Assembly: GCF_019457915.1 (NCBI RefSeq)
Contig: NZ_JAHZSS010000003.1
Span: 124,001-188,000 of the forward strand
From: Neiella holothuriorum
GTDB lineage: Bacteria; Pseudomonadota; Gammaproteobacteria; Enterobacterales; Neiellaceae
Reading direction: 5' to 3'
Length of the DNA stretch: 64,000 nt
The notes under the pieces were generated by a model. That model was not told where the DNA came from. It ran no database searches and saw only the letters and a program-made list of their open reading frames with translations. This document shows positions 25,858-34,779 of the stretch, piece by piece; the stretch's first letter is position 1; each line of letters begins with the position of its first letter. The position numbers were made by a program, and so were the translations under genes.

Positions 25858-27816
25858 GTGAGCGATAAAAAAGGCTTAGACGCCAAAGCTTATCGCCCTT
25901 TGAACGAGGGTGAGGAATATCAAAGCTATGTGCCGGCGAGTAGTAATGTCGCCGAATTCACGTTCAAGGCCGTCGGCCTTGGCATCTTATTCGGCATCAT
26001 TTTCGGTGCCGCCAATGCTTACTTGGGCCTGCGCGCAGGTTTAACCATCAGCACTTCCATTCCCGTTGCGGTTATGGCCGTTGCGGTGTTCAAAATCTTG
26101 GCCAAGGGTGGTGTTAACAGCACCATTCTTGAAACCAATATCGCGCAAACAACCGGCTCGGCTTCGAGCTCCGTCGCCAGTGGCGTGATCTTCACCTTGC
26201 CCGCGTTATTTATGTGGGGCATTGCACCCGATCTGTTGCAAATGACGGTATTGGCCATGTGTGGTGGTTTGCTCGGTATCTTATTCATGGTGCCCCTGCG
26301 CAAATACCTAATTGAAAAAGAACACGGCAAACTACCTTATCCAGAAGGCACAGCTTGCGCAGAGGTGTTAGTGGCCAATGAACTTGGAGGCAATAAAGCC
26401 AAGTACATCTTTTGGGGCATGGGGGTTGCAGCGCTTTTTAAAACCTTAACCTCGTGGCTCAAAGTGATTCCCGATCACGCCTCATTCAATATTCCCTTTA
26501 TTAAAAAAGCCAGTATCGGAATCGACTTATCCGCCGCGCTGTTTGGTGTGGGTTATATCTTAGGCCCTCGAATTGCTGCCATTATGGTTGGCGGTGGTTT
26601 GCTGTCCGCACTGATTATTATTCCCGGTATTGCATACTGGGGCGATGGTTTAACGGCACCGCTGTTTCCTGAAACGCAAATGCTGATCACAGATATGTCC
26701 GCTTCGCAGATTTGGACGCGCTATGTTCGCTACATTGGTGCTGGTGCCGTCGCAACAGCTGGCATCATTACGCTGATCCGCAGTATTCCTTTGATGATGG
26801 AGTCGTTTAAAGCAGGAGCTAGTCACCTTGGTGATGGCAGCGGAGCGGGGCGCGCGGTGCCTCGTACCCAGCGCGATTTGCCACTTAAGTTTGTTGGTGT
26901 TGCCGTGGTCATTATTGTGGCGGTGTTAACCTTGTTCCCGAGTGCTTTTGGTCAAGTAGGCGACATTGGTATTCGCCTCGCTGCAGCCCTTTGTGTCACT
27001 GTGTTTGCGTTCTTCTTTGTCACGGTTGCATCGCGAATTGTTGGCCTAGTTGGAGTGACTTCGAACCCGACGAGTGGCATGACCATTGCGGCGTTGTTAG
27101 GCACTGCGACCATCTTCTTAGCGATGGGCTGGACTGACACCGCCGGTAAAGCGGCAACCCTTATCGTTGGTTGTGTCGTCGCGATCGCTGCATCCATCTC
27201 CGGTGATACTTCACAAGATTTGAAAAGCGGTTATTTGTTGGGCGCTACGCCGAAAAAACAACAAATGGCAGAGCTTATAGGCGTGCTGACGTCAGCAACC
27301 TTTGTCTGTTTAGCTGTCTTGTTGCTGGCCGAAACCTTTGGTTTTGGTTCGAAAGAACTACCCGCGCCGCAAGCTACGCTGATGAAACTAGTGATTGATG
27401 GCGTGCTCGATCAAAACTTGCCTTGGACTCTGGTTTTCATTGGTGCTGGTATCGCCATTGTCTGTGAGTTATTCAAGATTCCATCGTTGCCGTTTGCGGT
27501 TGGCGTGTACCTGCCTGTTGCAACCATGACGCCAATATTCATTGGTGGTTTGATTCGCCATTACTTTGAAAAACGCACTAAGAAAGCGGCGCAATTAGAA
27601 GACCGTCGCGAACGCGGCGTACTGCTAGGTTCTGGCTTTGTGGGCGGTGAAGGCCTGCTTGGTGTGGGGATAGCGGCTGTCGCTTTTGCGCAAAGCCGTA
27701 AGCCGGATGGAATCGGTACCGATTGGCTGGGTAGCGAGGTAACAGCCATGGTAGTTGGCTTTATCGCCTTTGCCGCGCTGATGTATTGGTTCTTCAACAA
27801 CATTCGCAAGGCTTAA
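25858..27816 (+). CDS. OPT family oligopeptide transporter
   Basis: A 652-residue polytopic inner-membrane protein of the oligopeptide transporter (OPT) family, bacterial branch. The signature FGAANAYLGLRAGLTISTSIPVAV lies near residue 60, PYPEGTACAEVL near 165 and GDTSQDLKSGYLLGATPKKQQ near 460. About 15 hydrophobic helices are visible. Substrates in this branch (peptides or metal chelates) are not settled. A GTG start at 25858 is preferred because AAGTGGG precedes it. A strong terminator follows. Confidence 0.85.
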   Translation: MSDKKGLDAKAYRPLNEGEEYQSYVPASSNVAEFTFKAVGLGILFGIIFGAANAYLGLRAGLTISTSIPVAVMAVAVFKILAKGGVNSTILETNIAQTTGSASSSVASGVIFTLPALFMWGIAPDLLQMTVLAMCGGLLGILFMVPLRKYLIEKEHGKLPYPEGTACAEVLVANELGGNKAKYIFWGMGVAALFKTLTSWLKVIPDHASFNIPFIKKASIGIDLSAALFGVGYILGPRIAAIMVGGGLLSALIIIPGIAYWGDGLTAPLFPETQMLITDMSASQIWTRYVRYIGAGAVATAGIITLIRSIPLMMESFKAGASHLGDGSGAGRAVPRTQRDLPLKFVGVAVVIIVAVLTLFPSAFGQVGDIGIRLAAALCVTVFAFFFVTVASRIVGLVGVTSNPTSGMTIAALLGTATIFLAMGWTDTAGKAATLIVGCVVAIAASISGDTSQDLKSGYLLGATPKKQQMAELIGVLTSATFVCLAVLLLAETFGFGSKELPAPQATLMKLVIDGVLDQNLPWTLVFIGAGIAIVCELFKIPSLPFAVGVYLPVATMTPIFIGGLIRHYFEKRTKKAAQLEDRRERGVLLGSGFVGGEGLLGVGIAAVAFAQSRKPDGIGTDWLGSEVTAMVVGFIAFAALMYWFFNNIRKA

Positions 27817-27831
27817 CAAACCAACAGAATT

Positions 27832-27863
27832 AAAAAGCCCGGCTGATGAGCCGGGCTTTTTTT
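27832..27863. terminator. Bidirectional terminator
   Basis: AAAAAGCCCGGCT, loop GATG, AGCCGGGC, seven T. It serves the OPT gene and the convergent amphi-Trp gene at the end of the minus-strand operon. Confidence 0.92.
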
Positions 27864-27897
27864 GGGTTTAACGCGCCAATCGAATCATCGCTGCTGG

Positions 27898-28173
27898 TTA
27901 TTTGCTCTTGATTTTGAGTTTGCCGCCGGCGTTCGGTTGGTCATCGGCATCATGCCAAGTAACTCGAAGATTGACGCGGTTGCGGCCTTCTTCCTTGTTG
28001 GCGGTGAGTTTAAAGTTAATGAGTCCGTGGGGCGTCATCGACAGTTCACCGTTATCATCAGAAAAACTCAATTTGCCGCTTTTTATGCCACTCGTTAGCG
28101 CTTTTAACAGATCGGCAATAGAGTCTTGGTCTTCGAGTGATTCGTAGCGAAATGCTTTGGTTTCTGAGGCCAC
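27898..28173 (-). CDS. Amphi-Trp domain protein (GAK-associated)
   Basis: A 91-residue protein that fits the amphi-Trp family: FRYESLEDQDSIADLLKALTSGIKSGKLSFSDDNGE, alternating strands, and a late Trp in LRVTWHDADD. The family is known only from its co-occurrence with HprK-related kinases and ATP-grasp enzymes (the GAK set); its biochemical role is unknown. Start is GTG at 28173 with AAGGA eight bases upstream. It is the last gene of the six-gene minus-strand operon that begins at 33973, and could be the substrate or carrier of the enzymes encoded before it (inference). Confidence 0.75.
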   Translation of the reverse strand: MASETKAFRYESLEDQDSIADLLKALTSGIKSGKLSFSDDNGELSMTPHGLINFKLTANKEEGRNRVNLRVTWHDADDQPNAGGKLKIKSK

Positions 28174-28184
28174 CTTGGTTTTCC

Positions 28185-29546
28185 TTATGCGGTCAGTGCT
28201 TGTTGTTTATAGTCGGCGCGAATGCCCTTGGGATCAAAGACTTTAATCCATTGGTAGTCATTGCTGATGCCAATCACTGCGCCTTTGGCGTCAATGATGG
28301 TCGCACCTGCGCCAGCGCCAGTTAAACCTTCTTTAGCGCGACTATGACTATCAAGGGTGATATCGCACTCGAAGTGGATCAAGCTCTTGCGGCTTGAAAT
28401 GCGCTGGCCGCGTAGCAAGTTACGATGACCATGAACAATGGCATGCACGCCCGCGGCATGCGCTAAATTGGCGCCATGTTGGCTAAGCGGCATATCAACC
28501 GAACGATATTTGGTGCGAATCATATTGGCTACTGGGCCATAGTAAAACTCAAATGCGCTGCCACTGAGTTGTAGTTTAAAGAGTTTGTTGGCGAAGCCGA
28601 TGCCCTGATCGTGCAACATGGCCGCCATGCGGTCGTCGAGTCCTGCGTGCACAAACAAAAAAGAGCCACGTTTGTAAGTGAGTTGGAGTTGCTCAAAAAA
28701 CCAGTGGAACTCACCCTCTGGCTGAAGAAACAACTGCTGCCATTTAAGCGCAGCGGCGTAGGCGGTGCGCATCGACAAACCGGCTTCAGTGCAGGCCTGT
28801 CTGAACTTTGCCGACTTGTTGTTAATCTTCGATACTTCACGTTCAATTGCCGGCGGCGGCATCATCCAGGCCGCTAACTTAGGGAATTGTTGATGCCATT
28901 CGTGTTGCGGGATGAGCAAACGGGCACAGCCGTCGTCATCGGGCAAGCGCTGGTAGTCTGATTCGGTTAGGTAGTCGCGCTTAATTTCTGCCAGAAATGG
29001 AACGGCTTTGACGCCCATGCGGACAAAAAAATGACCGTTTCGCGGATCTCGAGTTAGCCCCGCATAACGCATGCCGTAGTACACGCGAATATCATGATTT
29101 CCGGCCAGCAGCTTAACCTTGGCACCAGCTTCTATAAAGCATTTGAGCTGGCGAAGCAGCGCTAAGTTCGATGGGCCCTTATCAAAGAAGTCACCGCCAA
29201 ACACATGGACGCGTTGCTTGCCAACCGACGTCAATTTAATTGATTCATCGTTACGAACGGGCTTAATGCTGCCACAGGCAACCAGTGAATCCGTCAGCGC
29301 CTGCGCATCGGCATGTAGATCTGAGATAAATACAATATCTTGCTTCGGCCATTTCCACTTATGGTTGCTCATCAGTTTGCTGACCGACTGTTGTGCGCGA
29401 CTTAAGCCAGCGCCGCGGCGGCGCACCGAATGCTTATTACCAGCCAGCCACGGCTGAAACTGCTGGGGTAAACCAATAGCAAACTGTGTGCTTACAGTGG
29501 TTAATGATTTATATTTTCGGGCAAGTTTACGAGTCAGTTTGGCCAT
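28185..29546 (-). CDS. Calcineurin-like metallophosphoesterase
   Basis: A 453-residue phosphoesterase. The core (about residues 60–170) has the metal-binding motifs ISDLHAD, GGDFFDKG and LAGNHDIR, and the C-terminal half has HAGLDDRM and VHGHRN, so a two-metal site is intact. The Arg/Lys-rich N terminus of 50 residues is not a signal peptide. Substrate unknown: PPP-like phosphatases and diadenosine hydrolases share this fold. It starts at ATG 29546; a TTG at 29558 would overlap the upstream stop. Fifth gene of the six-gene GAK-like operon. Confidence 0.78.
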   Translation of the reverse strand: MAKLTRKLARKYKSLTTVSTQFAIGLPQQFQPWLAGNKHSVRRRGAGLSRAQQSVSKLMSNHKWKWPKQDIVFISDLHADAQALTDSLVACGSIKPVRNDESIKLTSVGKQRVHVFGGDFFDKGPSNLALLRQLKCFIEAGAKVKLLAGNHDIRVYYGMRYAGLTRDPRNGHFFVRMGVKAVPFLAEIKRDYLTESDYQRLPDDDGCARLLIPQHEWHQQFPKLAAWMMPPPAIEREVSKINNKSAKFRQACTEAGLSMRTAYAAALKWQQLFLQPEGEFHWFFEQLQLTYKRGSFLFVHAGLDDRMAAMLHDQGIGFANKLFKLQLSGSAFEFYYGPVANMIRTKYRSVDMPLSQHGANLAHAAGVHAIVHGHRNLLRGQRISSRKSLIHFECDITLDSHSRAKEGLTGAGAGATIIDAKGAVIGISNDYQWIKVFDPKGIRADYKQQALTA

Positions 29547-29554
29547 AGTTAGCG

Positions 29555-30283
29555 TCAATCAGTAAAGGATTCAGAAACAAGGCGTATTTTCCACTCGCCA
29601 TCGATATGTTGCCATTGGCCGCCGGGTAGTACGGCAAAAAATACAACCGACGCATGGTACATGCTTAGTTTGGCAATTTGATGACGCTCCAACGCGCCAG
29701 TAAGGTAGGCGGCATGGCGAAATGCAGCGCCATGGCCGAAGAACAAAGTTAGGCCGTTCGCGGGCGCCTCCATGGCTTGCTCATTGATGTAATTGGCTAC
29801 CCGTTGGCCTGCCATCATTAATGATTCCGCGCCGGGGTAGGGCAAGCAGTAATCGCTATCGGATTTCCATCCTTTGGGTGGCGCGGAATAACGCGGATCG
29901 GAGGCGATAGCTGCTTCAATTTCAGCCGTTGTCAGATTGGCTAAGTTGCCCACACAACGTTCCCCTAATTGCGCTGTTTCTATCAGTGTCGAAGTCCCGT
30001 GATCGGTTAGTTGATTGGCGCAAATAGTGGCGGTTTGCCATGCCCTTAGGAGCACAGAGGTGTGCCATTTAGGGTTAAGTCGGACTTGCCATTTGGTAAC
30101 GAAAGCCTCAATTGAATCGGCTAATTGCTGTGATTGTTGTTGTCCAAGCTCAGTTAATGGATGAGGCTGGAATGCGCTGGGGGCGCCAACGTGTTGTTGA
30201 TAGTCACCATGACGGATCAACCCAATGATTGAGCTGTTGGGCGGCAAACGCGGTGGTTGAGTGGGTTTCATCAGCTTGTCCAT
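29555..30283 (-). CDS. Histidine phosphatase family protein
   Basis: A 242-residue phosphoglycerate-mutase-like phosphatase. IGLIRHGDY (residues 20–28) carries the phosphorylated His; LLRAWQTA and FFGHGAAFRHAAY near residue 190 provide the Arg and second His. Substrate unknown, but it lies between a kinase gene and a metallophosphoesterase, so it may remove phosphate added by the operon's kinases (inference). The start is ATG 30283; Met5 at 30271 is an alternative. The gap to the upstream gene is six bases. Confidence 0.78.
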   Translation of the reverse strand: MDKLMKPTQPPRLPPNSSIIGLIRHGDYQQHVGAPSAFQPHPLTELGQQQSQQLADSIEAFVTKWQVRLNPKWHTSVLLRAWQTATICANQLTDHGTSTLIETAQLGERCVGNLANLTTAEIEAAIASDPRYSAPPKGWKSDSDYCLPYPGAESLMMAGQRVANYINEQAMEAPANGLTLFFGHGAAFRHAAYLTGALERHQIAKLSMYHASVVFFAVLPGGQWQHIDGEWKIRLVSESFTD

Positions 30284-30289
30284 TACGGC

Positions 30290-31429
30290 TTAGTCTAAAA
30301 GGCGCTGACAGTGTTCGAGGAGTTGTTCGAAATTAACGCCGCCACTGACTTCATATACCTCGCAGCCTTGCAGTGCATCAATATAGACTTGCTGTAACGC
30401 TTTGTCGGTAAGCACGTCGGCCCCATTGGCTAAAAATTTGCCTGTTTGATCCTGATAAAATGGCCCCGGCGATTTCATAAGCGCCGGCAGTAAATCGTGA
30501 CGCTTGGCAATATCTACCTGAGTGATAGTACAGGGGCTAGCGTTGCTCGGTTGCCAATTGAGGATCACCAAAAAATCTAATGAACTGGCGTGGTTAATTC
30601 TGTTGGCACCAAATAATCGAATGACGTCGGCATCGAACTTTTCTTCGAGTGGCCAGAGTTCATTGGTGTGCATCGCCTTATAACGGACCGCCTGTTGTTC
30701 ATTGATGATCGGCAATAGTGCGGGGTTATTAATAATGGTGCCGGGATTGATCCGCGGTAACTTAGGAATGCCTCTACATTGTAATTGGCCGTGTTCACGG
30801 CGAATAAATAGCCGATCATTGCTAACAAATTGATAGCGCCCGTTAGCCATCAAATGCAGCATGCTGGTGCTTTTGCCGCCACCGGAAAAGCCACAAAACG
30901 CCATGCCTTTACTACCGGATGTTACCGCTGCAGCGTGGCCAATTAGCCAGTCTGACTGTTGCAACTTATTGATGTATTGATTATTAATGAAATTGATAAT
31001 TTGATTACTATTGGCCAAGCAAGGGCCAATAGCAATTCGGTAAGTCAAACTCTGCAAGAACACCATGCCGGTTCTGACTTTAAACAGTAAACGGCCATCT
31101 TCTAACGGATAAAAGGCATCTTTTCGACCAGTTTTGCCGGCTTCACGCTGCCACTGTTGCCAGGCCACATCTAACTCAACGTTTGCGTGCTCTATGCAAA
31201 CGATTGTTGCGGCCGTATCGCTTGAACCATCGGTTGATAGTGCTTGTTTGGCGGGTTTTAGCGTTGCAACGTGACGAAAGTAGTCAGCTAACTCCTCAAG
31301 CAATTTGAGCTGGTTGGAGACAACATCAATGGTCATGCCTGGTAGTGTCAGCAATAACCGTTGATCGGCCATTGTATGTTGCTCAATGAAAGTAGTTGCA
31401 GCGTCTTGGGCGGTGGCAGGAAAGCTCAT
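30290..31429 (-). CDS. HprK-related kinase B
   Basis: A 379-residue protein whose C-terminal half resembles HPr kinase: the P-loop GFSGGGKST (residues 180–188, Lys186) after an AAAVTSGSKGMAFC strand, then VSNDRLFIRRE. The N-terminal half is unrelated to HprK. This fits the HprK_rel_B family of the GAK set, for which no substrate is known. ATG 31429 is preferred because AAAGAGAA lies in front; a GTG at 31459 overlaps the previous stop. Followed after six bases by the phosphatase gene. Confidence 0.78.
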   Translation of the reverse strand: MSFPATAQDAATTFIEQHTMADQRLLLTLPGMTIDVVSNQLKLLEELADYFRHVATLKPAKQALSTDGSSDTAATIVCIEHANVELDVAWQQWQREAGKTGRKDAFYPLEDGRLLFKVRTGMVFLQSLTYRIAIGPCLANSNQIINFINNQYINKLQQSDWLIGHAAAVTSGSKGMAFCGFSGGGKSTSMLHLMANGRYQFVSNDRLFIRREHGQLQCRGIPKLPRINPGTIINNPALLPIINEQQAVRYKAMHTNELWPLEEKFDADVIRLFGANRINHASSLDFLVILNWQPSNASPCTITQVDIAKRHDLLPALMKSPGPFYQDQTGKFLANGADVLTDKALQQVYIDALQGCEVYEVSGGVNFEQLLEHCQRLLD

Positions 31430-31452
31430 GTCATTCTCTTTAAAAAACCGAT

Positions 31453-32346
31453 TTAACACGGCTTGAGTTGATTGATGGCATAGTCAACATAGCGCTTGGC
31501 TGCGTCTATGCCGATGCCGTCTTTAGCGCCTCGAAAACCGCCAAACGCGGAAACTTCAAATACCACTGGTCCGGTTGCGGTTTCGGCGACATCAACGGTC
31601 GTGAAGTCCATACCAAATGGTTGTTGCGCGCGGAAGGCCATTTCAATGACGTCCTCACTGAGCGAAGCCGCTTGGTATTTTCCGCCGCTGTGAATCGTGG
31701 TGTTCCACGAATCAGTTTGCGCAACGCGCGCATATGCGCCTAAGTATTCGCCACCGAGAAACACCAACCCCATATCTCGGCCTGATAAATCCAATTTTTG
31801 CTGGATATACATCATTGGGTTCTGTTGCTTGAATGACTCAATATGTTGCCTGCGCTGCTGTTGATTCATCGAGTTGTCAATAACCACCATTCCGCGTGCT
31901 TTGGTTGAATACAGTGGCTTGAAGATGGCGCTACCATATTGCTCGACTGCGTTCATCGCGGCATCGATGGACTCGGTGATAGTGGTGGGTGGCATTGGGA
32001 TCTGGTGCTGACGTAAAGTGACCGTACAGCTTAATCGATCGATAAGGCGCAAAATGTTTAAGGCTGGGCTCATAACCCGCACGCCTTGATGCTCACACCA
32101 ACGCAGTAGTTCGAGTCGATCGAGGGTATTCGGGTTGTATTCTGCACTGATTTTCTTAACCAATAGTGCGTCATAGTCGGAGATTTTAGTCGCGCCGGCA
32201 TATACCGCGCCGGTGGTTAAATCTGCACGCAGCTCCGCCATATCAATGACGTGGCGAAAACCCGTGGCGTGTTCAACCGCATCAGCTAATGCTTCGGTCG
32301 ACCATTTACCCGGTAAACCGATCACGCCAACTTTTAAATCAATCAC
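31453..32346 (-). CDS. RimK-type ATP-grasp enzyme (GAK system)
   Basis: A 297-residue ATP-grasp ligase. Recognisable parts are VGVIGLPGKWSTE at the N terminus, the nucleotide-binding IFKPLYSTKARGMVVID and the late FEVSAFGGFRGAKDGIG metal-binding segment. RimK-like members add an amino acid to a carboxyl group, so the enzyme probably modifies a protein or peptide; the acceptor is unknown. GTG start at 32346 overlaps the upstream gene by 8 bases. Belongs to the GAK set with HprK-related kinase and the amphi-Trp protein. Confidence 0.78.
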   Translation of the reverse strand: MIDLKVGVIGLPGKWSTEALADAVEHATGFRHVIDMAELRADLTTGAVYAGATKISDYDALLVKKISAEYNPNTLDRLELLRWCEHQGVRVMSPALNILRLIDRLSCTVTLRQHQIPMPPTTITESIDAAMNAVEQYGSAIFKPLYSTKARGMVVIDNSMNQQQRRQHIESFKQQNPMMYIQQKLDLSGRDMGLVFLGGEYLGAYARVAQTDSWNTTIHSGGKYQAASLSEDVIEMAFRAQQPFGMDFTTVDVAETATGPVVFEVSAFGGFRGAKDGIGIDAAKRYVDYAINQLKPC

Positions 32347-33973
32347 TAAACAGCTCCTTGAGCGGCAATTTAAACTGATTAGGTTTTGCCAAATCAGCTC
32401 TTAGCAAATATTCAAGTATGTATCTTGCCCGATAGAACATACGGCGCGCCATGGTCTTATCGAGAATAAAACGCGTCGATGTGGCGAACGACCGCGCTAA
32501 ACCGAGCGCTAAACGAATCTCAAAGCTGTTATCGTTGCGTTGTGCAGCATAACTAGCTGCAACCTGATACAAGCCAAGGGCTTGATAGCGAACCCGTTGG
32601 CGAAACTCAGTTTCTAGTACCTGCAAACGATAATTCGAGACCATGAATACCGATACATCTTGGACGTAATCAAAGTACTCTGAGCGATGTAAATCGATGA
32701 AGTTAATGCGCTTTTGTTCCGGTTCAAAAATGACGTTGTCGATATTAAAGTCACCATGAATAAACACACTAAAGGGCGGCGGGTGGGCTGATTCGAGTTG
32801 TTGGGCCTGCTTAATCAACTGGTTCATACTTGGCTTTGTATGTTGACCGATGTGTTGTTTACCTTGCTGAAAATCCGGGTGAATTTGATAAACACTGCTG
32901 AGCCGTTTCTGCATTTGCGCCATAAATTGAGCGGGCGATGGTTGCGGGCGATGCGTTTCATCCCAAATGTTTGTGAGCGTCGCTGCTAGCGTCGCCATGG
33001 CCTTATCCATCTCTGCTTGCGATGACTGCAGCACCACTTGTTCAAAGGTCATGCCTTGTAAGTGTTCAATCAACAGCGCGGCTTTGTCACCGGACTTTTT
33101 GTAGTTAAAAACTTGCGGTGCCACACCGGGGTAGATCTCGTGCCAGCGCTCAACGCCTTGTAGCTCTTCTTTAAGCTTGCGGCGTTCGCCATCTTTAAAA
33201 ATTGCGACATGCTGATCATCGTTTGAATCGCGGACATTGACTGACGAGATGCCTGAGCCAGAGCGGGTTTCAGCAAGTGGCTGGATGTCGAGGTTGGCTA
33301 GCACGTCGGTTTCTAGCCAGTCACTTAGTGAATCGCGAAGCGAATAAAAACGCTGAACGTCCATAGGCTGGCCAATGTTGCTGGAAATAATGGACTCGCT
33401 AATGCTCAGCAATGCATTGCCCATTTGTTCAATGCTGTGGGCAACGAACAAACCCGTCACTAAATCTTCCGTGTGTTTCTTTTGCTTTAGCTGTTGAGTG
33501 TATTTTTTCAATAACTTTTGGTACGACGCGCCGAGTTTACTCTCGCTTTCACCGAGTTTTAGTGCCAAGTCGGTATTGCGATCCACAAGTGCCGCTTCGA
33601 TTCGCCCAGTGCTTTTAATCACCTGCCTTAACAGAGGCTGGAACACGGTTAGATCAAGCCGGTGTGAACGGCGCAAATAGCCGAGTTGTTGAACGCAGTC
33701 GCGGCATAATTCTGTTAATCGTTCCAGATCATGGGCGATGGTGGTGACAGCGCGAAGCGTGAGAGTGTCGGTCGACTTACCTTGTGCCAGCTGCATGGTG
33801 CAGCCGTTCTGAATGCGCTGTTTGAGCGAATACGCGTAACCGCTGCGCTGAATGATCTGCTGGGCGGTGATGATGGATTCATTGTCAAAGTACTGGGCGA
33901 GTTGGCGCAACTGGTTGGTAACTTCAACCAGTAAAAAACGAAGATTAGCGCGAAGCGAGCTCGACAACGGCAT
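32339..33973 (-). CDS. PhoU-like / aminoglycoside-phosphotransferase-like kinase fusion
   Basis: A 544-residue protein. The N-terminal 230 residues are all-helical and read like a PhoU-type bundle. The C-terminal part (about 260–510) is an APH/choline-kinase fold with FIHGDFNIDNVIF (catalytic HGD…N near residue 404) and NFIDLHRSEYFDYVQD (metal-binding Asp). The Lys of VAIFKDGERRKLK suits ATP binding. It probably phosphorylates a small molecule or protein in response to something sensed by the helical domain (inference). First gene of the six-gene minus-strand operon; start ATG 33973 with AGG nine bases upstream. Confidence 0.72.
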   Translation of the reverse strand: MPLSSSLRANLRFLLVEVTNQLRQLAQYFDNESIITAQQIIQRSGYAYSLKQRIQNGCTMQLAQGKSTDTLTLRAVTTIAHDLERLTELCRDCVQQLGYLRRSHRLDLTVFQPLLRQVIKSTGRIEAALVDRNTDLALKLGESESKLGASYQKLLKKYTQQLKQKKHTEDLVTGLFVAHSIEQMGNALLSISESIISSNIGQPMDVQRFYSLRDSLSDWLETDVLANLDIQPLAETRSGSGISSVNVRDSNDDQHVAIFKDGERRKLKEELQGVERWHEIYPGVAPQVFNYKKSGDKAALLIEHLQGMTFEQVVLQSSQAEMDKAMATLAATLTNIWDETHRPQPSPAQFMAQMQKRLSSVYQIHPDFQQGKQHIGQHTKPSMNQLIKQAQQLESAHPPPFSVFIHGDFNIDNVIFEPEQKRINFIDLHRSEYFDYVQDVSVFMVSNYRLQVLETEFRQRVRYQALGLYQVAASYAAQRNDNSFEIRLALGLARSFATSTRFILDKTMARRMFYRARYILEYLLRADLAKPNQFKLPLKELFSD

Positions 33974-34275
33974 AGTTTAAAACCTGTTCCTTGGTAGTTA
34001 GCTAAGTGGGTGAATCAATGACCCATCATGGTCATCTAATACACGGATTGATTCGAGCGCTACATAGTAACGTCCAATTAAGACGTTACGGTGATCGTTA
34101 TAACCCCTTGCACACGACAGGCTTTTGACAGCGGATCTTACTCTGGCTTTTGCTGGTGGAGGCGGTTACCAGCACGGTTGTGCTAGCGTGGTGAGCGCCT
34201 TCAAACTAGGGCCTACGCCCTATTTGTAGCGCCGCCGCTTGTGTTATTCAGCTCAGCGCTCAAGCAATTCAGCCG
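33974..34275. promoter_or_regulatory. Upstream region of the GAK-like operon
   Basis: 302 bases without a gene. It must hold the promoter of the PhoU/APH operon. A hairpin, CAAAcTAGGGC (34202–34212), CTAC loop, GCCCTATTTG (34217–34226), lies at the CYTH end and may end the upstream transcript, though no U tract follows. No convincing -35/-10 pair or Pho box was found. Confidence 0.4.
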
Positions 34276-34755
34276 TCAAGCAATTAATGGTATGCCATCG
34301 GTTGCTAATGCTTTGTTTTTGTATCCTTTTATGTGCGTCACGTCTTGGCCAAACCATGTCGGAACCTCAAAGTCATCAGTTTGCTCAACACTTTCAAATT
34401 CAACTTCTACTAAGCGAAGTGGTGCCAAAGCCCCTTCAAACACATCCAATTCAAAGCACAAATTGTTATCCAACTTGCCCTTCCAACGTGTTTTCTCAAC
34501 ACGCTGACCAATGGTGTTGGGCCATAATTGAACAAACTGCTGCTCACTAATGGTCATTTCATTTTCGTTTCGTACTAACCCCTCGCCAGACTTAAGGGTC
34601 ATAAAATATTTACTGCCTTTTTGCCGAATGCGAACCTCAACCGAGTCATCTGGTTGTGTGAGGTAACCTTGACGAATGCTGGTTTGGTCAGCATTTGCGA
34701 GATCTGGCAGCTCTTTAACCAGAAATTTGCGTTCTACTTCTTGCTGTTGAGACAT
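34276..34755 (-). CDS. CYTH domain protein (triphosphate tunnel enzyme family)
   Basis: A 159-residue protein with the CYTH signature EVERKFLVK (ExExK) at residues 6–14 and alternating charged strands (VEVRIRQKG, TLKSGEG, RWKGKL, LVEVEFES). Members are class IV adenylate cyclases, thiamine triphosphatases or inorganic tripolyphosphatases; short bacterial forms next to CHAD proteins are mostly triphosphatases, so polyphosphate or tripolyphosphate is the likely substrate. It is the last of the RHH–CHAD–ParA–CYTH operon, 24 bases after parA. Confidence 0.8.
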   Translation of the reverse strand: MSQQQEVERKFLVKELPDLANADQTSIRQGYLTQPDDSVEVRIRQKGSKYFMTLKSGEGLVRNENEMTISEQQFVQLWPNTIGQRVEKTRWKGKLDNNLCFELDVFEGALAPLRLVEVEFESVEQTDDFEVPTWFGQDVTHIKGYKNKALATDGIPLIA

Positions 34756-34779
34756 GGTTATGACCTCTTACAGAACAGG

